Below are positions 1 through 6,906 of a DNA stretch of 6,906 nucleotides, in pieces. Position numbers and translations under genes: made by a program. Position 1 is the stretch's first letter; the number at the start of each line of letters is the position of its first letter. Location of the stretch: contig CALGOE010000152.1 of the NCBI GenBank assembly GCA_937958145.1, forward strand, positions 1 through 6,906, in the 5' to 3' direction. This stretch comes from an uncultured Desulfobacca sp. (lineage in GTDB: Bacteria; Desulfobacterota; Desulfobaccia; Desulfobaccales; Desulfobaccaceae). The notes beneath the pieces are model-generated. The model searched no databases and had not been told where the DNA came from. It saw only the letters and a program-made list of their open reading frames with translations.

Positions 1-657
1 GGCTACAAAGCGCAGATTTCTTTTGCTGGCATGATCGGTCAGGCTCTGGAAATTCCCGTTTGCTACCTTTTTGAAAAATTCAGTGAGGTTATTGAACTGC
101 CGCCCCAGCCCATTGCCCTGGACCTCTCCTTTTGGCTGGACAACGTCGAGACCTTCTTTGCTCTGGACCAGAACGAACTGCAGGCAAATCCGGCCGATCA
201 GGATGAAAAATTCTCCTCCCTCGTGGATGTCATCTCCACAGATGGCCAGACGCTCATCGGTCTTTCCGCCGTTGGGCAGTTATTCCATGAAACCTACCAG
301 CGTTGGTTTGATAAGCAGCGACTTAACATTCTGCCGCCAAACGCCGATATTCCCATCGCCAAGAAAACCATTCAATATGAAGACAGTAACCAGGGACGCC
401 ACCGGGGCCTCCAAAGCTTTCTGGAAAAACTCCTCCGACTGCCCTATGTTACCAGAATCAATACGTTTTATTACCACCCCGATCTGCCTCTCAAACCATA
501 CTTCCGTCCCAGTGCCAAGGGCGACCCGGCTTCTGTGGAAGGGGGTTATGGCGACGGCAAGGCCACCACGAAATTCAATATGTTCACCACCGCGACAACC
601 TCTGCCCAACAACGGGCCGTGATTGCGGACCTATACGACCGTTTGGGGCGGGGGTAA
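1..657 (+). CDS. CARF-domain CRISPR accessory protein (APE2256/Csm6-like family), 5' end missing
   Basis: The frame is open from base 1 to the TAA at 655-657 (218 visible codons). The ATG at 31 is probably internal, because family-like sequence (GYKAQISFAG) precedes it, so the true start lies left of the window. Residues 1-38 resemble the end of a CARF domain: a glycine-lysine nucleotide-contact segment, a helix, then IPVCYLFEKF and IELPPQPI, a pattern I recall from the Cas_APE2256/Csm6 group. CARF proteins bind cyclic oligoadenylate made by Cas10 and switch on, or degrade, that signal. A helical linker (about 40-115) leads to a C-terminal domain (about 121-217) with a helix at G132-L147, then LPYVTRI and a final strand-helix FNMFTTATTSAQQRAVIADL. 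No convincing HEPN R-x4-6-H site is seen. A RelE-like RNase is one possibility, by recollection of the family only. It lies 39 bases upstream of cas10 with no terminator between. The family call is fairly sure; the catalytic activity is not. Confidence 0.72.
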   Translation, partial: GYKAQISFAGMIGQALEIPVCYLFEKFSEVIELPPQPIALDLSFWLDNVETFFALDQNELQANPADQDEKFSSLVDVISTDGQTLIGLSAVGQLFHETYQRWFDKQRLNILPPNADIPIAKKTIQYEDSNQGRHRGLQSFLEKLLRLPYVTRINTFYYHPDLPLKPYFRPSAKGDPASVEGGYGDGKATTKFNMFTTATTSAQQRAVIADLYDRLGRG

Positions 658-683
658 AGCCTGGGGAGGAAAACTATCGAACC

Positions 684-689
684 AAAGGA
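684..689 (+). promoter_or_regulatory. Ribosome binding site of cas10
   Basis: AAAGGA lies 7 bases before the ATG at 697 and supports that start. A stronger GGGGAGGA at 663-670 is 26 bases from the ATG, too far to serve it directly, and no start codon follows it at normal spacing. The 39-base gap between the two genes shows no clear promoter or hairpin terminator. Confidence 0.55.
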
Positions 690-696
690 TAAATTC

Positions 697-3306
697 ATGG
701 ATGATACGACCTTAAAAATCGCCGCGGCCGGTCTTTGCCATGATATCGGCAAATTCATGGAGTATGATCTCCTTAACCTCCCGGCCGATTTCCGGGACCG
801 GCACGCCCAACTGTATCAGCCCTTTCATAAGGCCTCGGGGCAGTATACTCATGGGCATGCCCTCCTGACGGCCGCATTTATTGAAAGCCAAAAAGAGCAG
901 CTCCCCCCGGAGTTCAATCCGCCCCACGGTGCCCCTTGGGGTGAGGGTGAGCCTATTATTAATTTGGCGGCGGGCCATCATCTGCCAGAAACAAGCCCCT
1001 GGCGGTGGCTGATTGCCGAAGCTGACCGCCTGGCAGCCGGTTGGGAACGCCAGCCAGCCGCCGGAGACACCACGCCGGTGGCGCCCCAACTCTATCGTCA
1101 GACCCGCCTGGCGCCGCTTTTGGCGCAGCTCTGTGCCAATGGCTCGCAGGAGCACCGATCCTCTGGACCAAAAGGAGGGTTGGTCCTGCCTTTAGCGCCT
1201 CTGTCGCCGGAGACAATCTTTCCTCAGGAAAGAGATGCCAGCCATGGAAATGACGTCCAGCTCTATCGGGATCATGGCGCCGGTTTTCTGGCGGCTTTGG
1301 GCAACCTGGAGCACCGGACTGAGAATGTGGCGCTTTGGCTGGAGCATTTCGACAGTCTGCTGTTGAGTTATACAGCGGCTATCCCCGCTTTGCGGGCCGG
1401 TGAGGTGGAACCGTCCCGGGATGTCTCGTTGTATGATCATGCCCGGGCCACGGCAGCCCTGGCCGCCGCTCTCTACCTCTTTCACAAGGAGACAGATACC
1501 TTCACCGTAGAGGCCATCCGCAACCAACAGACGGCTAAATTCCTCTTTATCAACGGTGATTTTTATGGCATTCAGGATTTCATTTTCGCCAGCGGCGGCG
1601 AGACCCAGCGCTATCGGGCCAAATTATTGCGGGGCCGCTCCTTTGCAGTCTCTTTGCTCACAGAGCTGACGGCCGATTGGCTCTGCCGGGAGCTGGGTCT
1701 GCCGTTTCTCTCGGTGGTGTTAAATGCCGCCGGCAAATTCATGCTCATTGCCCCCAACACCCAGACCGCCAAGGAAACGGTGCTCAGGGTGCGGCGGGAA
1801 GTCAATGGATGGCTCTATGAAATCTCCTACGGGGAGAACGCCATCGGCCTGACCAGCCGGGCGGTTGCGGCGCAGGAGCTCCTGGCAGGCGGCTTCCGCA
1901 CTCTCTGGCGGGTTATCGGTCAGGACCTGGAGGCGGCCAAACTGGATCGGTTGGCTGACCGACATTTCGGACCGGTGAACAATTATCTGGAGCAATTCCG
2001 GAATGATTTGCCCAGACCGCTCTGCCCGCTGTGCGGCAAACGGCCCTCCCGCCTGGCCGGCTCCGATGATGATTATGTGAAAGAGGTGGGATCGTGCTGC
2101 AAGTATTGTCGCGATCACATCTTTTTGGGGACAAACCTGGTAAAACGCCGGCGGTTGGCCGTCGTGGCTCCGACTGCCGCCTTCCATGACCCTCAGAACC
2201 GGCTCCTGAGACCCCTCCTGGGCCGCTATCAGGTCTTTTTCCCGGAGGGGCGGTTGGGCGCCTTGGCCCAATCGGGGGAATTATTGCGGCTCTGGGACCT
2301 GTCGCTGCCAAGTCCGGGTGCACCTCTGCCCTTGGAAATAACTCGTCGTTTCCTGAACGGCTATGTGCCCGTGGTGCAGCCAGCAGACCGGGACGATGAT
2401 CGGTTGGCTGAGTTCCCGCCAGACGAGTTGGAGCCGGGCAATCCCAAAACTTTAGGCCAGCTGGCCCGGCAGGCCTTGATGTTTACTGATAAACCCGGGC
2501 GGTATGAAGGTCTGGAAGCTTTGGGGGTCCTGAAGGCTGATGTGGATAACTTGGGCATCATCATGCTGGAGGGGCTGCCCCCGGAAAAATTTACTCTGGC
2601 CCGCTTGGCAACCATGAGCCGGCAGCTGCATTTTTTCTTCTGTTATTATCTTCCCTATCTTCTACAAAAGGAGAGAGAGTTTCAAGATACCTATACGGTC
2701 TTTGCCGGCGGCGATGACCTTTTTGTCATCGGCCCGTGGTCCAAGATCCTCAGACTGGCCCGGACCATCCCCGAGGAATTTGCCCGCTATGTGGGCCATA
2801 ACGAAGTCTTGCACCTGTCGGCCGGGGTCATTGTAGCCAAACCACATGTGCCCGTTCAACATCTGGCGGCCATGGCCGAGGAGGCTCTGGGAGAGGCTAA
2901 ATCCGGCGAGAAGAATGCCTTGGCCCTGTTCGGCGAGGTCGTTGCCTGGCCGCGGGTAGCTGAACTCGATGCTATTCGCCGGCAGTTGGAAACTTGGTGG
3001 CAGGCCGGCTGGCTGACTTCAGGCCTGGTCTATCGCCTCAACGACCTTATTGCCTTGGCGGGAGAGGAACGCCGCCTGCTCAAGATGGGCAGCGGCATTC
3101 ACTTGGCCGATCTGGCTTGCTGCAAATGGCGGAGTTATTTAGCCTATACGGTCGGCCGCAACGTGGCCCTGAATCTAAAAGGAGACGCCCGACAGCGTGC
3201 GGTGCAGGAAGTCCATGCCAGTTTAGCCACCTGGCTGGAAACCTATGGCAGCGCCCTCAGGCTGCCTTTGTGGGAAATGCTCTACGCGAAACGTCTCAGG
3301 AGGTAA
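697..3306 (+). CDS. cas10: Type III-A large subunit Cas10/Csm1, HD nuclease and cyclic oligoadenylate synthetase
   Basis: An 869-residue Cas10 of the Csm1 type, the signature subunit of type III effectors. The N-terminal HD domain shows H15-D16 in CHDIGKF, H52/H54 in THGH, the H94-H95 pair and D110, so a metal-dependent ssDNase looks intact. VSLYDHARATAA at the end of this region is typical of Csm1. Palm 1 follows, with NGDFYGIQDFIF (286-297) and the degenerate NAAGKF (343-348) where a catalytic motif would be. A zinc-binding region has C443-x2-C446 and C468-x2-C471, with an extra C467. Palm 2 carries ADVDNLG (D615, D617) and GGDD at 671-674, the cyclase site that converts ATP to cyclic oligoadenylate. 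SGEKNALALFG leads into the helical C-terminal domain. The length is at the long side of normal for the family. The gene ends six bases' worth of spacer before csm2's ATG region, consistent with one transcript. No broken or missing key residue is seen. Confidence 0.97.
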   Translation: MDDTTLKIAAAGLCHDIGKFMEYDLLNLPADFRDRHAQLYQPFHKASGQYTHGHALLTAAFIESQKEQLPPEFNPPHGAPWGEGEPIINLAAGHHLPETSPWRWLIAEADRLAAGWERQPAAGDTTPVAPQLYRQTRLAPLLAQLCANGSQEHRSSGPKGGLVLPLAPLSPETIFPQERDASHGNDVQLYRDHGAGFLAALGNLEHRTENVALWLEHFDSLLLSYTAAIPALRAGEVEPSRDVSLYDHARATAALAAALYLFHKETDTFTVEAIRNQQTAKFLFINGDFYGIQDFIFASGGETQRYRAKLLRGRSFAVSLLTELTADWLCRELGLPFLSVVLNAAGKFMLIAPNTQTAKETVLRVRREVNGWLYEISYGENAIGLTSRAVAAQELLAGGFRTLWRVIGQDLEAAKLDRLADRHFGPVNNYLEQFRNDLPRPLCPLCGKRPSRLAGSDDDYVKEVGSCCKYCRDHIFLGTNLVKRRRLAVVAPTAAFHDPQNRLLRPLLGRYQVFFPEGRLGALAQSGELLRLWDLSLPSPGAPLPLEITRRFLNGYVPVVQPADRDDDRLAEFPPDELEPGNPKTLGQLARQALMFTDKPGRYEGLEALGVLKADVDNLGIIMLEGLPPEKFTLARLATMSRQLHFFFCYYLPYLLQKEREFQDTYTVFAGGDDLFVIGPWSKILRLARTIPEEFARYVGHNEVLHLSAGVIVAKPHVPVQHLAAMAEEALGEAKSGEKNALALFGEVVAWPRVAELDAIRRQLETWWQAGWLTSGLVYRLNDLIALAGEERRLLKMGSGIHLADLACCKWRSYLAYTVGRNVALNLKGDARQRAVQEVHASLATWLETYGSALRLPLWEMLYAKRLRR
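3298..3303 (+). promoter_or_regulatory. csm2 ribosome binding site inside the last codons of cas10
   Basis: AGGAGG encodes the last two arginine codons of cas10 (AGG AGG TAA) and is also a full Shine-Dalgarno sequence 6 bases before the csm2 ATG at 3310. Translation of the two genes is therefore probably coupled. Confidence 0.8.
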
Positions 3307-3309
3307 GAT

Positions 3310-3699
3310 ATGGACATTCAATTCTATCAGGACCCGGCCAAAAAGACGGTGAACCCGAAAATTTTTTCAGAAAAGGCGGCACAACTTTCTACTACCTTGG
3401 CGGGCGTCAGAAACCGGAACAAGCGCACCCAGATCCGCCGCTTTTACGATGAGGTGCTGCGCTTTGAACAGGACGCCAAAACGTTGGGGCCGGAAAAATG
3501 GCCGGATATCCTGGCCCGGCTGCATCTCCTGATCCCCAAGGCCGCCTATGCCCAGGGACGGGAGCTGGTCTCTGAAGAATTCGTTAAATTTATTAAAGAG
3601 TCCGTCAAACAGGTGCAAAGCCGGGAGGACCTAACGGTTTTTGCCAATCTCTTTGAGGCTTTTATGGGCTTTTATCGTCTGGATCGGCCCAGGGATTAA
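3310..3699 (+). CDS. csm2: Type III-A small subunit Csm2
   Basis: A 129-residue, probably all-helical protein with no membrane segment or signal peptide. The conserved Csm2 core is clear: a stretch rich in N, K, T and Q (NRNKRTQIRRFYDEVLRFE, from about residue 36), a middle segment with LARLHLLIPKAAYAQGR, and a C-terminal FANLFEAFMGFYR. In the Csm complex several Csm2 copies form the inner filament against the Csm3 backbone and contact crRNA and target RNA; the subunit is not itself a nuclease. The length fits the family. It starts three bases after the cas10 stop and is followed after 19 bases by csm3, in the usual III-A order. The presence of Csm2 next to Csm3, Csm4 and Csm5 is what separates III-A from III-B and III-D here. 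Confidence 0.95.
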   Translation: MDIQFYQDPAKKTVNPKIFSEKAAQLSTTLAGVRNRNKRTQIRRFYDEVLRFEQDAKTLGPEKWPDILARLHLLIPKAAYAQGRELVSEEFVKFIKESVKQVQSREDLTVFANLFEAFMGFYRLDRPRD

Positions 3700-3706
3700 G
3701 CATAGC

Positions 3707-3712
3707 AGGAGG
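3707..3712 (+). promoter_or_regulatory. csm3 ribosome binding site, decides the start
   Basis: A perfect AGGAGG sits 6 bases before the ATG at 3719. The same frame is open further upstream to an ATG at 3641, but that would lie inside csm2, and the extra 26 residues do not match the Csm3 N-terminus. The 3719 start is preferred. Confidence 0.9.
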
Positions 3713-3718
3713 AACATA

Positions 3719-4435
3719 ATGAAGCTGCTCGACATTCTCAATATCACCGGCAGAATTATCGTCAAAACCGGCCTGCGCATCGGGGCCGGGGACAGCGAAA
3801 TGCGCATCGGCGGGTTGGACAATCCCATCATCAAGCATCCCCATACCCTGGAGCCCTACATACCCGGTTCGTCCCTGAAAGGTAAGGTCCGCAGCCTCCT
3901 GGAGCTGCAAAGCGGTCTGATACCCTTTACCAAAGGGACCCCCCTGGCCCTCAAACACCTGAAAAATAATGCCATCAGCGCCGACCAAAAAGCTCACGGC
4001 CTGAAGATCATCAAACTCTTCGGCACTGGTGGCGCCGAGGAAGAAGAGCTGCTGGAACAGGAGATCGGCCCCACCCGGGTGGCCTTCGCCGATTGTGGTT
4101 TAAATGAGGTTTGGAAGCAAACGGCTCTTGATGGAGGGTTGGCCTTTACTGAGGTGAAGAGCGAAAACACCATCAACCGCATCACCAGCGTGGCTCAACA
4201 TCCCCGCCAGATGGAACGGGTGCCCTCGGGCGCCGAATTTGATTTCCGCGTGACCTTAAAGAAGTTTGATCAGGATGAGCAGGATAAGCTGGACGGTCTG
4301 CTTCTGGCGGGACTGAAGCTCCTGACCCTCGATGCCTTGGGGGGCTGCGGCAGCCGGGGTTATGGCCGCATTGAATTTGCCTTCGATGATGCCGAGCTGC
4401 AGGCTCACTTTCAGAAGCTCACGGCCTTCGCCTGA
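3719..4435 (+). CDS. csm3: Type III-A backbone RAMP protein Csm3, target-RNA endonuclease
   Basis: A 238-residue RAMP protein that starts MKLLDILNITGRI, the usual Csm3 opening strand. TGLRIGAGDSE is followed by GGLDNPI, in which D34 aligns by position and context with the catalytic aspartate of known Csm3 proteins (D32/D33), so cleavage of the target RNA at 6-nt intervals is expected. PYIPGSSLKGKVRSLLE is the conserved crRNA-contacting helix region. RITSVAQHPRQMERVPSG covers the central beta-hairpin region. The glycine-rich RAMP loop GGCGSRGYGRIEF is at about 208-220. Csm3 forms the multi-copy backbone of the complex along the crRNA spacer. The length is normal for the family. It is 19 bases after csm2 and 13 bases before csm4. 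No anomaly is seen. Confidence 0.97.
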   Translation: MKLLDILNITGRIIVKTGLRIGAGDSEMRIGGLDNPIIKHPHTLEPYIPGSSLKGKVRSLLELQSGLIPFTKGTPLALKHLKNNAISADQKAHGLKIIKLFGTGGAEEEELLEQEIGPTRVAFADCGLNEVWKQTALDGGLAFTEVKSENTINRITSVAQHPRQMERVPSGAEFDFRVTLKKFDQDEQDKLDGLLLAGLKLLTLDALGGCGSRGYGRIEFAFDDAELQAHFQKLTAFA

Positions 4436-4436
4436 C

Positions 4437-4445
4437 AGGAGGTGA
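4437..4445 (+). promoter_or_regulatory. csm4 ribosome binding site, very strong
   Basis: AGGAGGTGA pairs over nine bases with the anti-Shine-Dalgarno end of 16S rRNA. It begins one base after the csm3 stop, with 3 bases to the ATG at 4449 (about 6 measured from AGGAGG), and fixes that start. Confidence 0.85.
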
Positions 4446-4448
4446 GGG

Positions 4449-5507
4449 ATGCGCCTCTATGAGATTGTTCTGCGTCCCCAAACGGCCTTTGGCACGCCCT
4501 TGGTGGGGGATACCCTGTTCGGTCAGTTCTGTTGGCAGGTGCTCTATCAGCCGGATTTGGTGAAACGGCCTTTTGAGCAGCTTGTAACAGAATATCCGGA
4601 AAAGCCTTTTGTGGTATTTTCCTCGGCTTGGCCCCGCTGGGTGGAGCAGGGTCGGGTCTGGTATGCCTTTCCTCGTCCCGCCTTGCCGCGTTCGTTTTGG
4701 CAGGAGCAGACCACGCCCGCCGGCTCTAGTGGCTGCCGGGAAAAATTACGGCAGCGGCCGGACAAGGCACTGAAAAAGAAGCGCTGGCTGGCGGTGGCCG
4801 ATGATTTCCAGATTGACCATCGCCGGCTTCTGGATGACCGGGAACTGTGGCACAAGGTGATCGGCGGTCTGCCGCCCACCTCACCGTTGTATCGGCAGTT
4901 GTATCGCAGTGAGAACCAACGTCTCATCATGATACAGGGCCAACCCCACAATACCATCAACCGCTGGCACAACCGCACCGGTTCGGAACCCTTCCGGCCC
5001 TATACCCTTGACGTATTGTTCTACTGTCCCGGCCTGACCCTGGCCGTCTTTGTGCTGCTGGCTGAGGATGCCATCGGCATCGACCAGGTCTGCCGGGGAT
5101 TGCGGCAGCTGGGGCGATGCGGCTTCGGCCGGGATGCCTCCACCGGCCTGGGCCGCTTTGAGGTTGCGGAATCCCGGGAAATCCCTTGGCAGCAGATGCC
5201 CTCAGGAGAGGCGCTGTTTACCTTGGCCCCTTCGGTGCCAACGGCAGGGTCATACCGCCGGGCCTATTATCAGCCCTTGGTCCGCTTCGGCCGGCACGGC
5301 GATCGGTTGGCCACCTCCCGCAACCCGTTCAAAGCCCCCGTGGTCATGGCCCAGGCCGGGGCAGTGTTTGTGCCCGCCTTGGATGAGGCTTTGGCCCGGC
5401 CCTGGTGGGGCTGCGGGCTGACAGGGCTATCAAAAACCGAAACCAAAACGGTGGGGCAAGGGTATGCTCCTTACCTGCCGCTCCAATTGGAGGGTATCCA
5501 TGGGTGA
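4449..5507 (+). CDS. csm4: Type III-A RAMP protein Csm4, crRNA 5'-tag cap subunit
   Basis: A 352-residue RAMP protein. The N-terminus has the typical Csm4 strand and helix: LRPQTAFGTPLVGDTLFGQFCW (residues 8-29). KALKKKRWL (about 108-116) is followed by a lid-like region and NTINR (168-172), which is conserved in Csm4. The glycine-rich loop GFGRDASTGLGRF (225-237) marks the RAMP fold. The C-terminal part holds FKAPVVMAQAGAVF and ends near GQGYAPYLPL, also typical. In the complex Csm4 binds Cas10 and the 5' repeat-derived tag of the crRNA, and has no catalytic role. It is somewhat longer than the common length of about 300 residues, with the extra mostly in the 85-165 region. The end overlaps csm5 by 8 bp. 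Confidence 0.93.
   Translation: MRLYEIVLRPQTAFGTPLVGDTLFGQFCWQVLYQPDLVKRPFEQLVTEYPEKPFVVFSSAWPRWVEQGRVWYAFPRPALPRSFWQEQTTPAGSSGCREKLRQRPDKALKKKRWLAVADDFQIDHRRLLDDRELWHKVIGGLPPTSPLYRQLYRSENQRLIMIQGQPHNTINRWHNRTGSEPFRPYTLDVLFYCPGLTLAVFVLLAEDAIGIDQVCRGLRQLGRCGFGRDASTGLGRFEVAESREIPWQQMPSGEALFTLAPSVPTAGSYRRAYYQPLVRFGRHGDRLATSRNPFKAPVVMAQAGAVFVPALDEALARPWWGCGLTGLSKTETKTVGQGYAPYLPLQLEGIHG
5489..5494 (+). promoter_or_regulatory. csm5 ribosome binding site within csm4
   Basis: GGAGGG lies inside the csm4 coding sequence, 5 bases before the csm5 ATG at 5500. The ATG overlaps the csm4 TGA (ATGGGTGA), which points to coupled translation of the two genes. Confidence 0.8.
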
Positions 5508-6906
5508 TGCCTATACCTTTCTCATCGAGACCGTCACCCCCCTGCATCTGGGCTGTGATGAGGTTTACGAGCCCTTAAATGCGGTTTTTGACCCCAATAA
5601 AAAGTGTCTCATTGCTTTTGACCCCTATGATTTTTTGCGGCGCCTGCCGTCTTCGGAGCGGGAAAATTTTCTGACCATCTGCCGCAAAGGCACGGTGGGG
5701 TCGCTCCTGGACCTTTACAAATTCATGGCTCGCCATGCCGGTGAGGCCCAGGGGCGGGAAGTGGCGGTAACCAAAGCTCTTTTAGCCCATTACAAAAGCG
5801 TGTTGGAATTGACCGAACGAAATTTCTCCCGGCAACTGAATAAATTTACCATTCACCGGACGGCCTTCCTGGCCTATGATCAACGTCCTTACATCCCCGG
5901 CACCGCCATCAAGGGAGCGCTGCGCACCGCCTATCTGAGCTGGCTGGCCGGACAGCAGCACGACTTGAAGGTGCTGAGCAGAGAATACCGCAGTTTAGAA
6001 CAGCAATTGCTTCAGGGCAGTTTCCAAACCGATCCCTTTCGGTTGGTAAAAGTCTCCGATTTTCATCCTGTAGGCCAGATTCAGACCCGCATCCTCTATG
6101 CCGTCAATCTGAAAAAAGAAGGCGGCGCCGGTCATGGTCCCTATCAGATCCTGGAAGTGGTGGAACCGGGGGCCTGGTTTCAGGGGAGTATAAAAGTGGA
6201 AGCGTGGCCGCCGGCAATCAGACAAGCCGCCCGGACAGAAAAGGCCGATATCACCAGGCCGATTCAGGCTCAGCAGCTGTGGCAGAGCCTGCGCTCTTTT
6301 TTGACTCAGGAAAAGGCGAGGGAGGATCATGAGCTCTTTGCCCTGGGCTTGCCCAAAGTCACCTTGCAATTACACAACGGTGACCTGCCCCTGCGTCTGG
6401 GCCGCCACTCCGGGGCCGAGTGCCTGACGTTGCCGGGCTACCGGCGCATCAAAATCAAGACCACTGGCGGCCAAACAGAAACCAAAGATCATGCCACCAC
6501 CCTGTGGCTGGCCGCCCTGGCTCCGGAAAGATGGCCGGAGCCGCCCCGCCCCTTCGGCTGGGCAATCTTGCGGCGCATGACTGAGGCACTGCAAAGCCAG
6601 TGTGAGGAGCGGGAAGCGGTCTGGCAGACCCAAAAACCCTCCAGAGCACCAGCTCAGGAAAGGGTGGAGGAGATAACGCCAAAGCCCGTTGACAAAATCC
6701 CAGAAAGCCCAGCGCCACCACCGCCGGCCCAAGAGGTCTGGGAGAAGGCCTTCCTGACCTGGAACCCCGGCAAACAGGAACTTACCGCCGCCGGGCCGGG
6801 CAGCAAAAAAGCAACGTCCAAAGGCAAGGACTCGGTGCCGGAGGCCTTGCAGACTAAATTGAAGAAAGGCTTAAGGGCCACCGTGGTGGTGGAGGCTGTG
6901 GGGAAT
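5500..6906 (+). CDS. csm5: Type III-A RAMP protein Csm5 with C-terminal extension, 3' end missing
   Basis: An open frame of 469 codons that leaves the window without a stop. The Csm5 core is recognisable. TVTPLHLGCDEVYEPLN (11-27) is the first RAMP strand and loop. FDPYDFLRRL follows. PYIPGTAIKGALRTAYL (130-146) is the conserved helix. LVKVSDF (194-200) and a segment with LRLGRHSGAECLTL (about 298-311) come next. PFGWAIL (351-357) is the usual C-terminal signature. Csm5 caps the 3' end of the crRNA and helps crRNA maturation. Most Csm5 proteins end soon after this signature. Here the chain goes on through a charged helix, a proline-rich linker (eight prolines at 394-409) and a segment from about 412 (VWEKAFLTWNPGK..., then lysine-rich, ending with strand-like TVVVEAVGN). 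The start at 5500 is set by a good SD. The core call is firm; the role of the tail is unknown. Confidence 0.93.
   Translation, partial: MGDAYTFLIETVTPLHLGCDEVYEPLNAVFDPNKKCLIAFDPYDFLRRLPSSERENFLTICRKGTVGSLLDLYKFMARHAGEAQGREVAVTKALLAHYKSVLELTERNFSRQLNKFTIHRTAFLAYDQRPYIPGTAIKGALRTAYLSWLAGQQHDLKVLSREYRSLEQQLLQGSFQTDPFRLVKVSDFHPVGQIQTRILYAVNLKKEGGAGHGPYQILEVVEPGAWFQGSIKVEAWPPAIRQAARTEKADITRPIQAQQLWQSLRSFLTQEKAREDHELFALGLPKVTLQLHNGDLPLRLGRHSGAECLTLPGYRRIKIKTTGGQTETKDHATTLWLAALAPERWPEPPRPFGWAILRRMTEALQSQCEEREAVWQTQKPSRAPAQERVEEITPKPVDKIPESPAPPPPAQEVWEKAFLTWNPGKQELTAAGPGSKKATSKGKDSVPEALQTKLKKGLRATVVVEAVGN

Noticed and set aside
454..477. R152-x6-H159 in the CARF protein as a HEPN active site
   Set aside because: The spacing fits the loose R-x4-6-H pattern, but the residues fall in a strand-like segment (RINTFYYH) and not a helix, so it is weak evidence.
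71..622. 183-codon open frame inside the CARF gene, other frame
   Set aside because: It is low-complexity, rich in P, R and S, has no recognisable motif and is wholly covered by the better-supported frame 1 protein.
1720..2271. 183-codon open frame on the minus strand within cas10
   Set aside because: It is antisense to the zinc-finger and palm regions of an intact cas10, without SD or domain. GC-rich coding sequence commonly leaves such open antisense frames.
3641..3718. Longer Csm3 starting at the ATG at 3641
   Set aside because: The added 26 residues lie over the csm2 coding end and do not resemble Csm3. The ATG at 3719 has a perfect SD and begins the known N-terminal strand.
6370..6732. 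120-codon minus-strand frame opposite the csm5 tail
   Set aside because: The + strand frame continues from the clear Csm5 core with no break; the antisense product is W/G/P-rich with no motif.
1..6906. CRISPR array, IS element or RNA gene
   Set aside because: No evenly spaced direct repeats, terminal inverted repeats, transposase or tRNA/rRNA-like sequence was found by eye, and no gap between genes exceeds 39 bases.

Overview
The window holds most of a type III-A (Csm) CRISPR-Cas effector operon. All six genes lie on the + strand and are packed end to end. In order they are: the 3' part of a CARF-domain accessory gene cut by the left edge; cas10/csm1; csm2; csm3; csm4; and a csm5 gene that runs off the right edge. 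Csm5 has an open frame from 5500 to the last base. Gaps between genes are 39 bases or less, csm4 and csm5 overlap by 8 bp, and nearly every gene has a strong Shine-Dalgarno sequence. Transcription as one unit from a promoter left of the window is therefore likely. No CRISPR array, cas1/cas2, cas6, tRNA, rRNA or mobile element is visible.

How the parts work together, from established knowledge of type III-A systems: Csm3 (backbone, target-RNA cleavage) and Csm2 (inner filament) assemble along a crRNA. Cas10 and Csm4 cap the 5'-tag end and Csm5 caps the 3' end. Binding of target RNA activates the Cas10 HD nuclease on ssDNA and its Palm/GGDD site, which makes cyclic oligoadenylate (cOA). CARF proteins such as the one encoded upstream sense or degrade cOA. 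Here the HD motif, the GGDD motif and the Csm3 catalytic aspartate are all present, so all three activities look intact.

The least ordinary parts are two. The first is the C-terminal half of the CARF protein, which lacks a convincing HEPN RNase motif and may be a different effector fold. The second is a C-terminal extension of Csm5 beyond the normal RAMP end, made of a proline-rich linker followed by a basic segment. The system itself is a recognisable III-A module, not a new type.

The organism is a GC-rich bacterium with strong SD-led translation. Protein style and gene order suggest a Desulfobacterota (deltaproteobacterial) or similar anaerobe, but this is a low-confidence impression that cannot be settled from the window.
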